The notes below the pieces were generated by a model, which did no database searches, was not told where the DNA came from, and was given only the letters and a program-made list of their open reading frames with translations. The translations under genes were made by a program, and so were the position numbers. A stretch of DNA of 64,000 nucleotides. Source: Chloroflexi bacterium 44-23 (GTDB lineage: Bacteria; Chloroflexota; Anaerolineae; Anaerolineales; Anaerolineaceae). Location of the stretch: positions 429,163-493,162 of the forward strand of contig MKUW01000028.1 in NCBI GenBank assembly GCA_001899005.1, in the 5' to 3' direction. Below are positions 52,433 to 61,693 of the stretch, one piece after another. Positions within the stretch are counted from its first letter, which is position 1. Each line of letters starts with the position of its first letter.

Positions 52433-53869
52433 TTACCAACCGGGGAATGGCGGCTTGTCTTTCAAATTGGCAATGGTCTCATCCAACAATTGCAGGATCT
52501 GTGGATATTGCTCAGAAGGTATAATCCCCTGAATCACCTGATAGAACGCATCCTGCAAGACAAAGCGGCCGACCATCCATTCAGCGGTACGAGGTGCAGG
52601 TTGAGCTTCCTCGACCAGCGCTAACACTTGCGGCCAGTATGTGCCCCGCGCATTGCTGACTTGTTTTTGTGTCGAAGTGCTAACCGGTAAATCCGAGCTG
52701 ACTTTTGCCAACGCCAATTGGTTTTCCGTTTCGCTCATCCAACGCATAAACAGCCAGGAAGCCAATTCCTGTGCCTTCGTTGATCTCAAGATACCATAAG
52801 AGGAACCTTGTGTAATCACCACTGGATCTCCAGATTGGCTGCGATAGGGTATTATCTGCCATTCATCTGTAGAATTTGCTTTTTTCAAGGCTGTTGTAAG
52901 GGCGTCCAAATCTTTTAATTGGGCACTGAACGCCAGTGCCTCACGATTTATAAAATAATTAATAGGGGAGGGGTCACGGCTGACCCAGGCACAATTACCA
53001 TCCATTAGTCCGCGCAAGAATGCCATTGTTTGTAAAGCCGCTGTCTGGTCAAAAGAATAGGTTTCTTCTGCGTCAGGAAAATCTGTAATACCAAAACTGC
53101 GCATCCAGCTCAACAATACTTGTTCGTTGCGATTTATGATCCAGCCACCCATACCGTTATTTTCGAAGTTATTATCATTAAGCAAATATTGGCCGGCTGT
53201 GCAAAATTGGCTGCGTATTTGATCCAGTGTGACAGGTGCGTTTTTGATCCCAATTTCCTTTGCCCAGCTGGAGTTGTAAACCAGAAAATTGATATCACGA
53301 TTAAAAGGAATTCCGATCCGTTCACCTGAGATAAGATCCTGTTGCCAAAAAACAGGAAGAAAATCTTGTTGTTGCTCTAACGAAAGACCGTAATTTGCAT
53401 CATTTACAAAGGAATCAAGCGCTAACAAGTGTCCTTGCTGATACCAGTAAGCCAATTCTTCCGCCGGAGCAATCACGACCTGCGGTCCGCTGCCAATCGC
53501 TATTCCGGACTGGCTTTGCTGAAAAACCTGCTGAGCACTCCCCGGGCTGTGGACGCTGACTTTAATACCCCACTCATTTTTCTGGTTAAAGGTCTTAACC
53601 AGCGCTTCCAACTCCGCGGCGAGTTTTCCACTCCAGGGATGCATCAGGCTCACCTGAGCACCTTTAATATCCTCCTGGTCCACCCACCAGGAAGGTTGAG
53701 GCGTAACAGTAGCGGTAAAGGTTGCAGCGATGGTTCTCGTTTTGGTAGCGGATGGCTGTATTGTACGAGTTGCTGTTGCAGCCGCCGGACTGGGGATTTT
53801 CGGCTGACAAGCACCCAGCATAAGGCTGAGCATCAATAAACATGGCAGTAAAATTAATTTTATATGCAT
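52433..53869 (-). CDS. Extracellular solute-binding lipoprotein (family 1)
   Basis: 478 aa from the ATG at 53869, which gives a lipoprotein signal with lipobox LGAC; an in-frame ATG at 53992 adds an unlikely 41-residue tail. After a Thr/Ala-rich linker (AAATATRTIQPSATKT) the fold is that of sugar ABC binding proteins: VSLMHPWSGKLAAELEALVKTFNQKN, GIPFNRDINFLVYNSSWAKEIG. No permease or ATPase genes are adjacent, so it is an orphan here. Ligand unknown, probably carbohydrate. Confidence 0.85.
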   Translation of the reverse strand: MHIKLILLPCLLMLSLMLGACQPKIPSPAAATATRTIQPSATKTRTIAATFTATVTPQPSWWVDQEDIKGAQVSLMHPWSGKLAAELEALVKTFNQKNEWGIKVSVHSPGSAQQVFQQSQSGIAIGSGPQVVIAPAEELAYWYQQGHLLALDSFVNDANYGLSLEQQQDFLPVFWQQDLISGERIGIPFNRDINFLVYNSSWAKEIGIKNAPVTLDQIRSQFCTAGQYLLNDNNFENNGMGGWIINRNEQVLLSWMRSFGITDFPDAEETYSFDQTAALQTMAFLRGLMDGNCAWVSRDPSPINYFINREALAFSAQLKDLDALTTALKKANSTDEWQIIPYRSQSGDPVVITQGSSYGILRSTKAQELASWLFMRWMSETENQLALAKVSSDLPVSTSTQKQVSNARGTYWPQVLALVEEAQPAPRTAEWMVGRFVLQDAFYQVIQGIIPSEQYPQILQLLDETIANLKDKPPFPGW

Positions 53870-54002
53870 ACCTGCCAGGAACAAATGTTCAAACCAGTCA
53901 GGTTTGCGAAATGAAGTATTTATAACCATCAGGCAATTATATAGGATATCAGTCAGAATTGGGTATCCTGAATTTAATCCTCCACTCTTCACCCATCTTT
54001 AA

Positions 54003-56540
54003 TCATTCATCCCGCAGCTGTGCACCAACCTCACGTTCCAATCGGCGAACGATCTTGTTGCGCAATGCAGTCGCTTCTGCTGCTGTCATGGTATGGTCCT
54101 GAGGCTGATAAGTCATACTATAAGCCAGGCTTTTCTTGCCCGTTCCGATCTTTTCACCGCTGTAGACGTCAAAAAGGTGCACAGCGGACAGCATTTTTCC
54201 ACCAGTCTGCCGGATTAATGTCTCAACCCGTTCGGCCGGTATATTTGCGTCAACGATTAGTGCAATGTCCTCCAGCACCGGTGGGAAGAGCGGCACAGGA
54301 GCAGACTCAAACCATAACGGCGTCAGGGATACCAATTTATCCAGGTCAATCTCTGCCAGCACCACACAAGCCGAAAGAAAATCATAACGCTCTTTCACCT
54401 GTGGATGTAGTTCACCCAGATATCCGAGGCTATTACCATTCACAAATATTTGCGCACATTTTCCGGGGTGCATTGCCGGATGGCTGGCAGGTTCAAAGCT
54501 AACATTCAACAGGTGAAGACTCTCCAGAAGGCCGCTAAGAACCCCTTTCAAATCGAAGAAATCGAGCTGTCCTTTTTCGACAACATCCCAGGCGCTGTTA
54601 TGACGCTTGCCTGTCATGGCAAGCGCCAGTTGCCGCGGCTCGTTTGGCAACTGCTGCCCTTTAATCGGAACAAATATTGGGCCAATCTCAAAGAAAGCCA
54701 GGCGTTCACTCAAGTGAACATTCTTTTCGAGCACTTCCAGAACCGAAGCCAGCAAGCTGCGACGCATTACAGCCCGTTCGGGCGCACTCGGATTTCTTAA
54801 TTTTACGTATGACTGAGGGTTAAGTTCATTCCGATCCAATGCCAACCTGTTTTCACGTTCAATTGAAGTCAATCTGTAAGTGATAACCTCCTGCAAACCA
54901 AGGCCAACGAGAATGTCTTTGATCTTTTCCTCATGGTCGAGCGCAAGATTGTTGCCCTGCGGAGGGAGGTCATCACCCAAATCGGTTTCAGGGATGGCAT
55001 TATAGCTGTATATACGCGCAATTTCTTCGATTACATCCGCCTTGCCTACCTCTCCGCTGCCGATATCCAGGCGAATGGGTGGCGTCTGTGCCACTACCCG
55101 ATCACCATCCACTTGACACTTGAATTCCAGCCTCCTCAATATGTCAGCGATCTCGGTAGCCGGGATAGTAATACCCAATTTTCGTTTTACATCCGCCACA
55201 GTAATTTCAACTTGCGGGTCTTGCGGTGGCAGTGGGTATTTATCCACCAGTCCCTCATAAATCTGACCACCGCCCCACTCATACATGCGCTGCAGACAAA
55301 GTTCAACCGCCCAGGATGCCAGAGCAGGATGGACGCCACGCGCAAATCGGTAACCGGCCTCAGAATTGAGGTGCATACGGGATGTTGTTTTACGAACATT
55401 GATGAAATTCCAACTGGCACCTTCTAAAAGGATGTTACGGGTTTCAGGTCTGATTTCGCTTTCTAGGCCACCCATCACGCCTGCTAATGATAAAGGCCCG
55501 GCGGTGTCGGTTACCAAAATGTCATTGGGATCCAGGTTACGCCTGACCTCATCCAGGGTGGTAATGGTTTCACCTTCAACAGCTGGACGAGTAATTATGG
55601 TCGGACGCTCGCCATTGGCGCGCTCTTTGAGCACGTCATAATCAAATGCATGCAACGGCTGGCCGGTTTCCAACATAACGTAATTGGTGGCATCCACAAT
55701 CGCATTGATCGGACGCATACCCGCCATCCGTAAACGCCGTTGAACCCAATAAGGGCTTTCGCGTGGGGTGACCGCTTCTATCAATCCTAAAACAAAGCGC
55801 GGATTAAGTTGTGGATCTCGTATTTCGATGGCAGCTTTCCCTGCAATATTGGGTCCATTGGATTTTACTGATCGTTGAGGCACCCTTAATGCTTTTCCTG
55901 TGACTGCGCTCAGTTCCCTGGCTACGCCCACCATACTTGCATCACGGATCATATTCGGGAGAATGGAAACTTCATAGACAGCATCTCCCATATACTGTGC
56001 CAATGGCATACCGGTAGGAGCATCACTATCCAGGATTATGATGCCTTCATGTTCATCGGAAATACCAAGCTCCTTTTCGGAACAGACCATTGAAAAAGAT
56101 TCAACACCCCGAATTTTGGCGCGTTTTAATTTCGTTAATTCGTAACCCGGTTTGTGCCCGTCGTACAAAACAGAACCTTCGCGGGCATATGCAACTTTAA
56201 TGGGCTTAACCAGCGGCCCTATCCCTTTATATGGGAATAAATTCGGTGCACCAGTCAGTACGATCAGGTCTGCGCCACCGTCATTAAGGCGGCACAAGGT
56301 CAAGCGATCGGCATCCGGATGGGGCATAACCTCATCGATTTGGGCCACTACAAAATAATCCGATGGCCAGCCCAGGCCTGTGATTTTGAACTCACTGCGA
56401 TCCGATTTCTGAGGCAGCTCCAGTCCTACGACCCGAATCTCCTCCACCTCCAACCCCAGCATCGTTAGCGTGCGCGCCAGATCTTCAAGCGATAGATCGA
56501 TATCGATATAGTCTTTAAGCCAATTGAGAGAGATTTTCAT
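54003..56540 (-). CDS. pheT: Phenylalanyl-tRNA synthetase beta subunit
   Basis: 845 aa, long bacterial form. N-terminal tRNA-binding domain (about 40-160; PHPDADRLTLCRL), B3/4 editing domain, B5 domain with NFINVRKTTSRMHLNSEAGYRFARGV, the beta catalytic-like core, and a C-terminal anticodon-binding domain (PVLEDIALIVDANIPAE...SLAYSMTYQPQDHTMT). Charges tRNA-Phe as an alpha2-beta2 enzyme with PheS. Separated from pheS by a 632-bp element, an unusual break of a pair that is normally contiguous. Confidence 0.96.
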   Translation of the reverse strand: MKISLNWLKDYIDIDLSLEDLARTLTMLGLEVEEIRVVGLELPQKSDRSEFKITGLGWPSDYFVVAQIDEVMPHPDADRLTLCRLNDGGADLIVLTGAPNLFPYKGIGPLVKPIKVAYAREGSVLYDGHKPGYELTKLKRAKIRGVESFSMVCSEKELGISDEHEGIIILDSDAPTGMPLAQYMGDAVYEVSILPNMIRDASMVGVARELSAVTGKALRVPQRSVKSNGPNIAGKAAIEIRDPQLNPRFVLGLIEAVTPRESPYWVQRRLRMAGMRPINAIVDATNYVMLETGQPLHAFDYDVLKERANGERPTIITRPAVEGETITTLDEVRRNLDPNDILVTDTAGPLSLAGVMGGLESEIRPETRNILLEGASWNFINVRKTTSRMHLNSEAGYRFARGVHPALASWAVELCLQRMYEWGGGQIYEGLVDKYPLPPQDPQVEITVADVKRKLGITIPATEIADILRRLEFKCQVDGDRVVAQTPPIRLDIGSGEVGKADVIEEIARIYSYNAIPETDLGDDLPPQGNNLALDHEEKIKDILVGLGLQEVITYRLTSIERENRLALDRNELNPQSYVKLRNPSAPERAVMRRSLLASVLEVLEKNVHLSERLAFFEIGPIFVPIKGQQLPNEPRQLALAMTGKRHNSAWDVVEKGQLDFFDLKGVLSGLLESLHLLNVSFEPASHPAMHPGKCAQIFVNGNSLGYLGELHPQVKERYDFLSACVVLAEIDLDKLVSLTPLWFESAPVPLFPPVLEDIALIVDANIPAERVETLIRQTGGKMLSAVHLFDVYSGEKIGTGKKSLAYSMTYQPQDHTMTAAEATALRNKIVRRLEREVGAQLRDE

Positions 56541-56570
56541 GTTTTTTCCTGACGTGTAAGTTGTTAATTA

Positions 56571-56634
56571 GTTGATTTGTTGATTTGTCGATTTGTCGAT
56601 TTGTTGATTTGTTGATTTGTTGATTTGTTGATTT
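56571..56634. repeat. Eight tandem copies of an 8-bp unit
   Basis: GTTGATTT repeated eight times; units three and four read GTCGATTT. The array starts inside the left inverted repeat of the element, 31 nt upstream of the pheT ATG, and could vary in copy number by slippage. Confidence 0.92.
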
Positions 56635-56656
56635 GTAGGCTAATTGATTGGTAGGA

Positions 56657-57133
56657 TTAATTTTCTAACGCGAAATCAGACTGATCCAGATCGTTTTCAT
56701 TGTCAATATCTATTTTAGATCTATATTTCTCATTCATGTCACGAATAATCTTGGGCTGCGATTCTGTTTTTGTTTTCTTCAAGAAAGAAATGTATCCATG
56801 GAGCATTTTAGCCAAATCTTCCGAAAGTTTTAAGCTTTCTTCAAGTATTTTTCTTGGCATAAAACCTAACTCTTCAGAAAGGGCGATCATGCTAATAGTT
56901 TCATTTAACGATCCCCTGGCTATATAACAAAAGCGGATATTATCTTGAAAATTGAAGCGACCATATCCTTCTGCAATATTACTTGAGATACTGACGGCAG
57001 CTCTCCTGATCTGTTGATTGAGCCCATATTTTTCCTCTTCAGGTAAAATCGGCAAAATTTCTTTGTAAACAAAAACTGCGAAAGCTTTCGCCTTCACCCA
57101 CACATTAAGGTCTTGTAATCCTGCACTACTCAT
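56657..57133 (-). CDS. Four-helix-bundle protein (23S rRNA intervening-sequence family)
   Basis: 158 aa. LQDLNVWVKAKAFAVFVYKEI, EKYGLNQQIRRAAVSISSNIAEGYGR and IARGSLNETISMIALSEELGF are the conserved blocks of the S23/'four helix bundle protein' family known from 23S rRNA intervening sequences. The C-terminal 35 residues are charged and not conserved. Related proteins form pentamers and accompany diversity-generating retroelements (Avd), but no reverse transcriptase is here. Role in this place unknown. Confidence 0.88.
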   Translation of the reverse strand: MSSAGLQDLNVWVKAKAFAVFVYKEILPILPEEEKYGLNQQIRRAAVSISSNIAEGYGRFNFQDNIRFCYIARGSLNETISMIALSEELGFMPRKILEESLKLSEDLAKMLHGYISFLKKTKTESQPKIIRDMNEKYRSKIDIDNENDLDQSDFALEN

Positions 57134-57197
57134 ACTTTTCTCCTTCTACCAGAGAACCGAACAAGAAACTAATTTACCAATCACTAATCAACTAATT

Positions 57198-58241
57198 TCA
57201 AAACTGCCCCAAAAATCTAACATCATTACCCCAGAAGTAGCGGATATCTTCGATTTTATGCAGCAGCATGCTGATGCGTTCCGGCCCCATACCGGCAGCA
57301 AAGCCGGAGAAAACACGCGGGTCGTAGCCGCCATTCTCCAGTACGGCCGGGTGGATCATTCCGCAGCCAAGAATCTCTAGCCAGCCGCTGCTTTTACAAA
57401 CCGAGCAGCCCTTGCCGGCGCACACGAAACATTCCACATCCATTTCAGCGCTTGGCTCTGTGAATGGAAAATAAGACGGGCGCAAACGGGTGCGAACATC
57501 AGCATTAAAAAGGCGCCGTACAAAACCGTTGAGTGTACCCTTCATATCGCCGAATGTAATATTTTTTCCGACTGCAATGACCTCGACCTGATTGAATTGA
57601 ATTTCAGAACGGGCACTGATCTGTTCATAGCGGTAACACATACCGGGCAAGATAACCCGCACCGGCTTGGGAGCATTCTGCCGCATGGCATGGATTTGCC
57701 CGGGAGATGTATGCGTACGCAAGACGACACCTTCCCCCTCAACGTGGAAAGTATCCCACATGTCGCGCGCCGGATGATAAGCCGGGATATTTAATAACTC
57801 AAAATTATACAAATCCGATTCCACATCCGGGGTGCGATAGACCTGAAAACCCATTTCGGCAAAAATAGCGAAGATACGCCGCATGACCTGGGTTTGCGGA
57901 TGCAAACCACCCTGAACAGGTGCCCGTCCTGGCAGCGTTACATCCACCTGTTCACTCTGCACCTTATGCAACAAAGCGGTTTGTTTTACCCGTTGAGTAT
58001 GTTCTTCGAGAGCAACTTCCAAGGCCTGTTTGACTTGATTGGCTGTCTGCCCTAGCAACGCGCGCATGTCTTTTGGCTGCTGCCCGAGGCTGGCGAATGT
58101 CAGCATCACTTGTGAAGCCTTTCCCAGGTAATCTCTCCGCCAGTTTTGCAAAGCTTCTTCATCATTCACCTGGGACAAACTCGCCAGGGCTTTATCTCTG
58201 GTTTCTTCCAGTTCGCTAATAATCTTTGGCTTTTCTTCCAT
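57198..58241 (-). CDS. pheS: Phenylalanyl-tRNA synthetase alpha subunit
   Basis: 347 aa from the ATG at 58241 after GGAGG; the longer frame runs into the T-box terminator. Class II motifs: GLHPQTQVMRRIFAIFAEMGF, the motif 2 region FHVEGEGVVLRTHTSPGQIHAM, and motif 3 FAAGMGPERISMLLHKIEDIR. A four-cysteine knuckle CFVCAGKGCSVC is present (about 300-312). Controlled by the upstream T-box. Confidence 0.95.
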   Translation of the reverse strand: MEEKPKIISELEETRDKALASLSQVNDEEALQNWRRDYLGKASQVMLTFASLGQQPKDMRALLGQTANQVKQALEVALEEHTQRVKQTALLHKVQSEQVDVTLPGRAPVQGGLHPQTQVMRRIFAIFAEMGFQVYRTPDVESDLYNFELLNIPAYHPARDMWDTFHVEGEGVVLRTHTSPGQIHAMRQNAPKPVRVILPGMCYRYEQISARSEIQFNQVEVIAVGKNITFGDMKGTLNGFVRRLFNADVRTRLRPSYFPFTEPSAEMDVECFVCAGKGCSVCKSSGWLEILGCGMIHPAVLENGGYDPRVFSGFAAGMGPERISMLLHKIEDIRYFWGNDVRFLGQF

Positions 58242-58250
58242 AAAACCTCC

Positions 58251-58550
58251 AAAAAATAAACCCGTCCCCACAAACAGGGACGGGCACTTATTACCCGTGG
58301 TACCACCCACATTAGCCGGCATTTTGCGGCTCTCTCACGCTGACTGTGATCTTCATTCACAATCGGTCTGCCTGCTAACGGTGGCATTCCGGCCCAGACT
58401 ACAGGTTGATATAACGTTCCCCTGGGCAGCTCAAGAGGGAACTTCATACGGGATCCACCGGGATTGGGTTTCAGTCTATGCCCCTTCCTCCCTGACGGTT
58501 TACTCCGTGCTACTTTCCTCTATCTTAGCTTATTGCTCATTTAAAATTAC
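58251..58550 (-). promoter_or_regulatory. T-box riboswitch of the pheS-pheT operon
   Basis: About 300-nt leader. The T-box sequence GGGTGGTACCACGGGT (58308-58293) is followed by the terminator CCCGTCCC/GGGACGGG with a U run (58284-58251). Uncharged tRNA-Phe should stabilise the antiterminator and allow pheS expression. I could not fix the specifier loop; UUC is expected. Confidence 0.93.
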
Positions 58551-58556
58551 TATCTT

Positions 58557-58586
58557 CTATTATCTCAAAAAGGAAGGAGTTGTCAA
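58557..58586 (-). promoter_or_regulatory. Promoter of the pheS leader
   Basis: TTGACA (58586-58581) and TAATAG (58562-58557) with 18-nt spacing, or ATAATA at 17 nt; start expected near 58550. The rest up to 58684 shows nothing. Confidence 0.65.
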
Positions 58587-58684
58587 GGGAGACAAATAAA
58601 AGGCCAAGTCCGCATCTTCATCATTCTCGTCAGTAATTTCAAATTAAAGCATTCACGAAGAGTACTCAGTCGCTGATCTCTATT

Positions 58685-59665
58685 CTAGGAGAATAACCTG
58701 AATAAATAATAAGTTCCCCACGAGAGAAATACCATAATAGGGAGCGTCAATATCCACGACAAAAGAATATTGCGTGCCTCACCCCAGCGCACCATTTTTA
58801 TGCGTTGGGCAGAGCCCGCGCCGAGGACGGATAATCCAACCACTTGTGTTGTGCTGACCGGTCCTCCCCACAATGCTGCGCTGAGAATAATGGCTGTCGA
58901 TGTGATTTGGGCAGTAAAACCGTGCACAGGTTTAATTTTGAAAAACTTGCCGCCAAGTGTTCGGATTAAACGCCAGCCGCCAAAAGCTGTACCTGAGGCA
59001 ATGGCCAAGGCGCTGGAAGTGACCACCCAGGTTGGCACCTCAAAAGAAGAGATTTTGCCGGCGACAACCAGGCTGAGTATGATTACCCCCATTGTCTTTT
59101 GAGCATCATTGCTTCCCTGGCTTAAAGCCAAACCCAAAGCGGTGACAATTTGACCCTTTTTAAAGAAATTGTTGATTTTCATACTGGACTTTTTCGCGAG
59201 CAAAAAGACCAGTTTGGTGAATAAGAAGCCAATCAGAAGACCCAAGACTGGCGCAACAAATAATGCCAAAATTACTTTCCACAAACCGGCTGCCTGAATC
59301 GCCTGAAAACCTGCCTGAGCGGTGATTGCACCGATCAATCCCCCGGCCAGCGCATGAGATGAACTGGAAGGAATACCAAAGCGCCGGCTAAAGAGAATCC
59401 AAAAGATTACAGAGGTTAATGCGGCGACTAATACCCAATTATCAATGGCTTGCGGTAGAACAAGCTCTTCACCAATCGTTTTTGCCACCGCCACGCCAAA
59501 TAAGAAAGGGCCGGCAAACTCAGCCGCGATTGTCATTGCAAGAGCTGTGCGGGGAGACATCGCCCGCGAAAAAATTACAGTTGTAAGAATATTGCCTGAA
59601 TCGTGAAAGCCATTCAGGAAGCTAAAAATAAGGGCGAACCCCACGACAAAATAAACCAAAACCAT
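58685..59665 (-). CDS. PiT-family inorganic phosphate transporter
   Basis: 326 aa, about eight to ten membrane segments. The two inverted PiT signatures are present: FLNGFHDSGNILTTVIFSR near the start and GLALSQGSNDAQKTMGVIILSL in the second half. Symports phosphate (possibly as a metal complex) with H+ or Na+. Ten nt after the DUF47 gene, a standard pairing. Confidence 0.92.
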   Translation of the reverse strand: MVLVYFVVGFALIFSFLNGFHDSGNILTTVIFSRAMSPRTALAMTIAAEFAGPFLFGVAVAKTIGEELVLPQAIDNWVLVAALTSVIFWILFSRRFGIPSSSSHALAGGLIGAITAQAGFQAIQAAGLWKVILALFVAPVLGLLIGFLFTKLVFLLAKKSSMKINNFFKKGQIVTALGLALSQGSNDAQKTMGVIILSLVVAGKISSFEVPTWVVTSSALAIASGTAFGGWRLIRTLGGKFFKIKPVHGFTAQITSTAIILSAALWGGPVSTTQVVGLSVLGAGSAQRIKMVRWGEARNILLSWILTLPIMVFLSWGTYYLFRLFS

Positions 59666-59675
59666 GCGGGTATGC

Positions 59676-60305
59676 CTAACCCATCTTCATAATCATATCG
59701 GAAATAACATTGGCAGCCCCATCACCTCGATCAGCGGCATTGCTAAGATGCCGGTAAAGTTCACGAATCTTCATCATCTCAACCACATGCTTTAAATCCT
59801 TGGCATTGTTGAACAAATCTGCAATCGCTTCGCGGTAAACCGTTTCGACCCGATTCTCAAGGCTTTTAGCGCGTTGGGCGTGGTCGTTGGCTACAGAGAG
59901 ATGATTATCCTGTAAACGCAGTACGGCGAGATTAATTTCTACTGCTGCGTCATGCAAGAGCGACGCCATGCGCAGCATATAAGAATTGGGGGATACATCC
60001 AAAATTTCCATCTCTTCAACGGTGGTATTGACATAATCCAAAATATCATCAATCTCGCGTGAAAGGGCAAAAATATCCTCGCGATCAAATGGTGTGATGA
60101 AGGTACGCATTAATTCCTCAATTAGTATCCGGCGCACTTCATCAGCTTCTTTTTCCGTGTTGGAAATCTGCTTGGCCATATCGCGGTTTCGTTTTTTAAA
60201 ATATACTTTTAATAAGTCCAGGCCATGTATGGTTAACTCGGTTTGCTTAACCAGAAGAGTGATAAATTTGTTGGGTTTGCGTTTAACCAGATCTTTAATA
60301 CCCAT
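59676..60305 (-). CDS. DUF47/PhoU-like accessory protein of PiT
   Basis: 209 aa all-helical protein: NTEKEADEVRRILIEELMRTFITPFDREDIFALSREIDDILDYV is the DUF47 core with E/D-rich metal-binding motifs like PhoU. Known partners are PiT transporters, which it probably modulates. First gene of the operon. Confidence 0.9.
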   Translation of the reverse strand: MGIKDLVKRKPNKFITLLVKQTELTIHGLDLLKVYFKKRNRDMAKQISNTEKEADEVRRILIEELMRTFITPFDREDIFALSREIDDILDYVNTTVEEMEILDVSPNSYMLRMASLLHDAAVEINLAVLRLQDNHLSVANDHAQRAKSLENRVETVYREAIADLFNNAKDLKHVVEMMKIRELYRHLSNAADRGDGAANVISDMIMKMG

Positions 60306-60356
60306 TTGGTATTCTCCATTTCTTATGGATTTCCTGCGAATTGTTAAATTTGAATT

Positions 60357-60384
60357 TTATCACAATATTAACAACTGATTAACA
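60357..60384. promoter_or_regulatory. Triple direct repeat resembling a Pho box
   Basis: TTATCA (60357), TTAACA (60368) and TTAACA (60379), each separated by exactly five bases: an 11-bp period, like PhoP/PhoB sites. It is 52-79 nt upstream of the DUF47 start, at the promoter, where GATAAAAT on the minus strand may be the -10. Confidence 0.6.
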
Positions 60385-60468
60385 AGATTAAACCAGAAAT
60401 TAGAGATCAGGTCCATGCATAGCATAACCTGCCCACTCTTGTTTATCCGTATGCTACTATCGAAACGA

Positions 60469-61557
60469 CTAGCCGCCCTCGCAACACCCGACTTCAAATG
60501 CCGCCCGCATCAGCCGATCACGAATAGCCAAACCGACACCCTCCCCGCCAAAATCATGCGCCAAAATATAATCTACACCGCGGGCATCCATCTCACGCAA
60601 AGCAGCATACAAATGACTGGCTACTTGCTCAAGATGCAATATTGATCCGAGGGAAATGATCTCGATCGAAGAAAAGTGACTGGCGAACCAGGCTTCGTCT
60701 TCATTTACAATTATTGCCCCGACTTTTTTCCCTGCGCGCAACTTATTTTCTATTAATTGCTCGAAATAGGGTTGGTAATGCTCGGGCAAAGTGCTCAAAC
60801 AAAAATATAAATGTGCACTGGGCGAATAATGTTTATCGAGCATTCCAGGCGATTTGACAAATGTGACGACATCCTTGTTTTTTTGGAAAACGTCAACGTC
60901 CCCTAAAAACGTGCGCAGTGCTTCTACTGAAATCCCTCCCGGGCGTAAAACTTTTGGCGGCCAGATAGTGCAATCCAGTACAGTTGATTCAACCCCAATG
61001 GTGGTTGAACCACCATCCAGGATCAAAGGAATACGGCCATTCAAATCCTGGAATACATGCTCTGCAGAGGTTGGGCTGACCCCGCTAAACAAATTAGCGG
61101 ACGGGGCAGCAATGGCTGTCTGGCTAGCCTTAATCAATGCCAAAGCCACAGCATGTTGGGGTACACGTACCGCCACTGTATCAAGCTCAGCGGTTACATT
61201 GCCAGGTAAAGCGGGGTTACGCTGCACCACCAGGGTTAGAGGCCCGGGCCAGAAATGATTCCCCAGCCGCTGAACAAAATCAGGAATCTTAACGGTAACG
61301 GACGCAAGTTGATCTACGGAAGCTATGTGCACAATCAGCGGGTCATGCGCCGGGCGGCCTTTGGCCAGAAAAATCTTATCAACCGCGGCGGCGTTAAAAG
61401 CATCAGCCCCCAGGCCGTAGACGGTTTCAGTTGGAAATGCAATCACCTCACCCGCACGAATTAACTTGGCTGCGCGCGAAATCTCGCCCATATCCGGGTT
61501 AAGAATATCAATTTTTACAACTTCGGTCATCTTCATTAATCTTGCCACAGCTTTCAT
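60469..61557 (-). CDS. Threonylcarbamoyl-AMP synthase (Sua5 type)
   Basis: 362 aa. N-terminal YrdC domain (about 20-205): AGEVIAFPTETVYGLGADAF, KGRPAHDPLIVHI, APSANLFSGVSPTSAEHV. A C-terminal Sua5 domain (about 240-355: KSPGMLDKHYSPSAHLYF) follows, the long form rather than the short TsaC. Makes TC-AMP for t6A at position 37 of ANN-decoding tRNAs. Start may be one of the ATGs 7 or 9 codons inside. Confidence 0.92.
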   Translation of the reverse strand: MKAVARLMKMTEVVKIDILNPDMGEISRAAKLIRAGEVIAFPTETVYGLGADAFNAAAVDKIFLAKGRPAHDPLIVHIASVDQLASVTVKIPDFVQRLGNHFWPGPLTLVVQRNPALPGNVTAELDTVAVRVPQHAVALALIKASQTAIAAPSANLFSGVSPTSAEHVFQDLNGRIPLILDGGSTTIGVESTVLDCTIWPPKVLRPGGISVEALRTFLGDVDVFQKNKDVVTFVKSPGMLDKHYSPSAHLYFCLSTLPEHYQPYFEQLIENKLRAGKKVGAIIVNEDEAWFASHFSSIEIISLGSILHLEQVASHLYAALREMDARGVDYILAHDFGGEGVGLAIRDRLMRAAFEVGCCEGG

Positions 61558-61693
61558 GTAAAACCGACCGAAATTATACCTTACAACCTGAATTGAAAAC
61601 CATGGCTGATTTTCAATTATTTTCTTGCGCCATATTTTTTGACTGTGCCCGTGGTTTATAGAAGATTGAATTTATAACAAGCGTTTTCCCTCT

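Larger units (their letters stand above)
56566..57197. mobile_element. Four-helix-bundle (S23/IVS-type) insertion between pheS and pheT
   Basis: Bounded by perfect 12-bp inverted repeats, AATTAGTTGATT (56566-56577) and AATCAACTAATT (57186-57197); the right one abuts the pheS stop codon. Both ends also carry GATTGGTA near the inner edge in mirrored order. The left end holds eight tandem octamers. The only gene inside is the four-helix-bundle ORF. Mobility is inferred from this layout. Confidence 0.65.

Noticed and set aside
56571..56634. CRISPR array
   Set aside because: Units of 8 bp without spacers; a simple tandem repeat.
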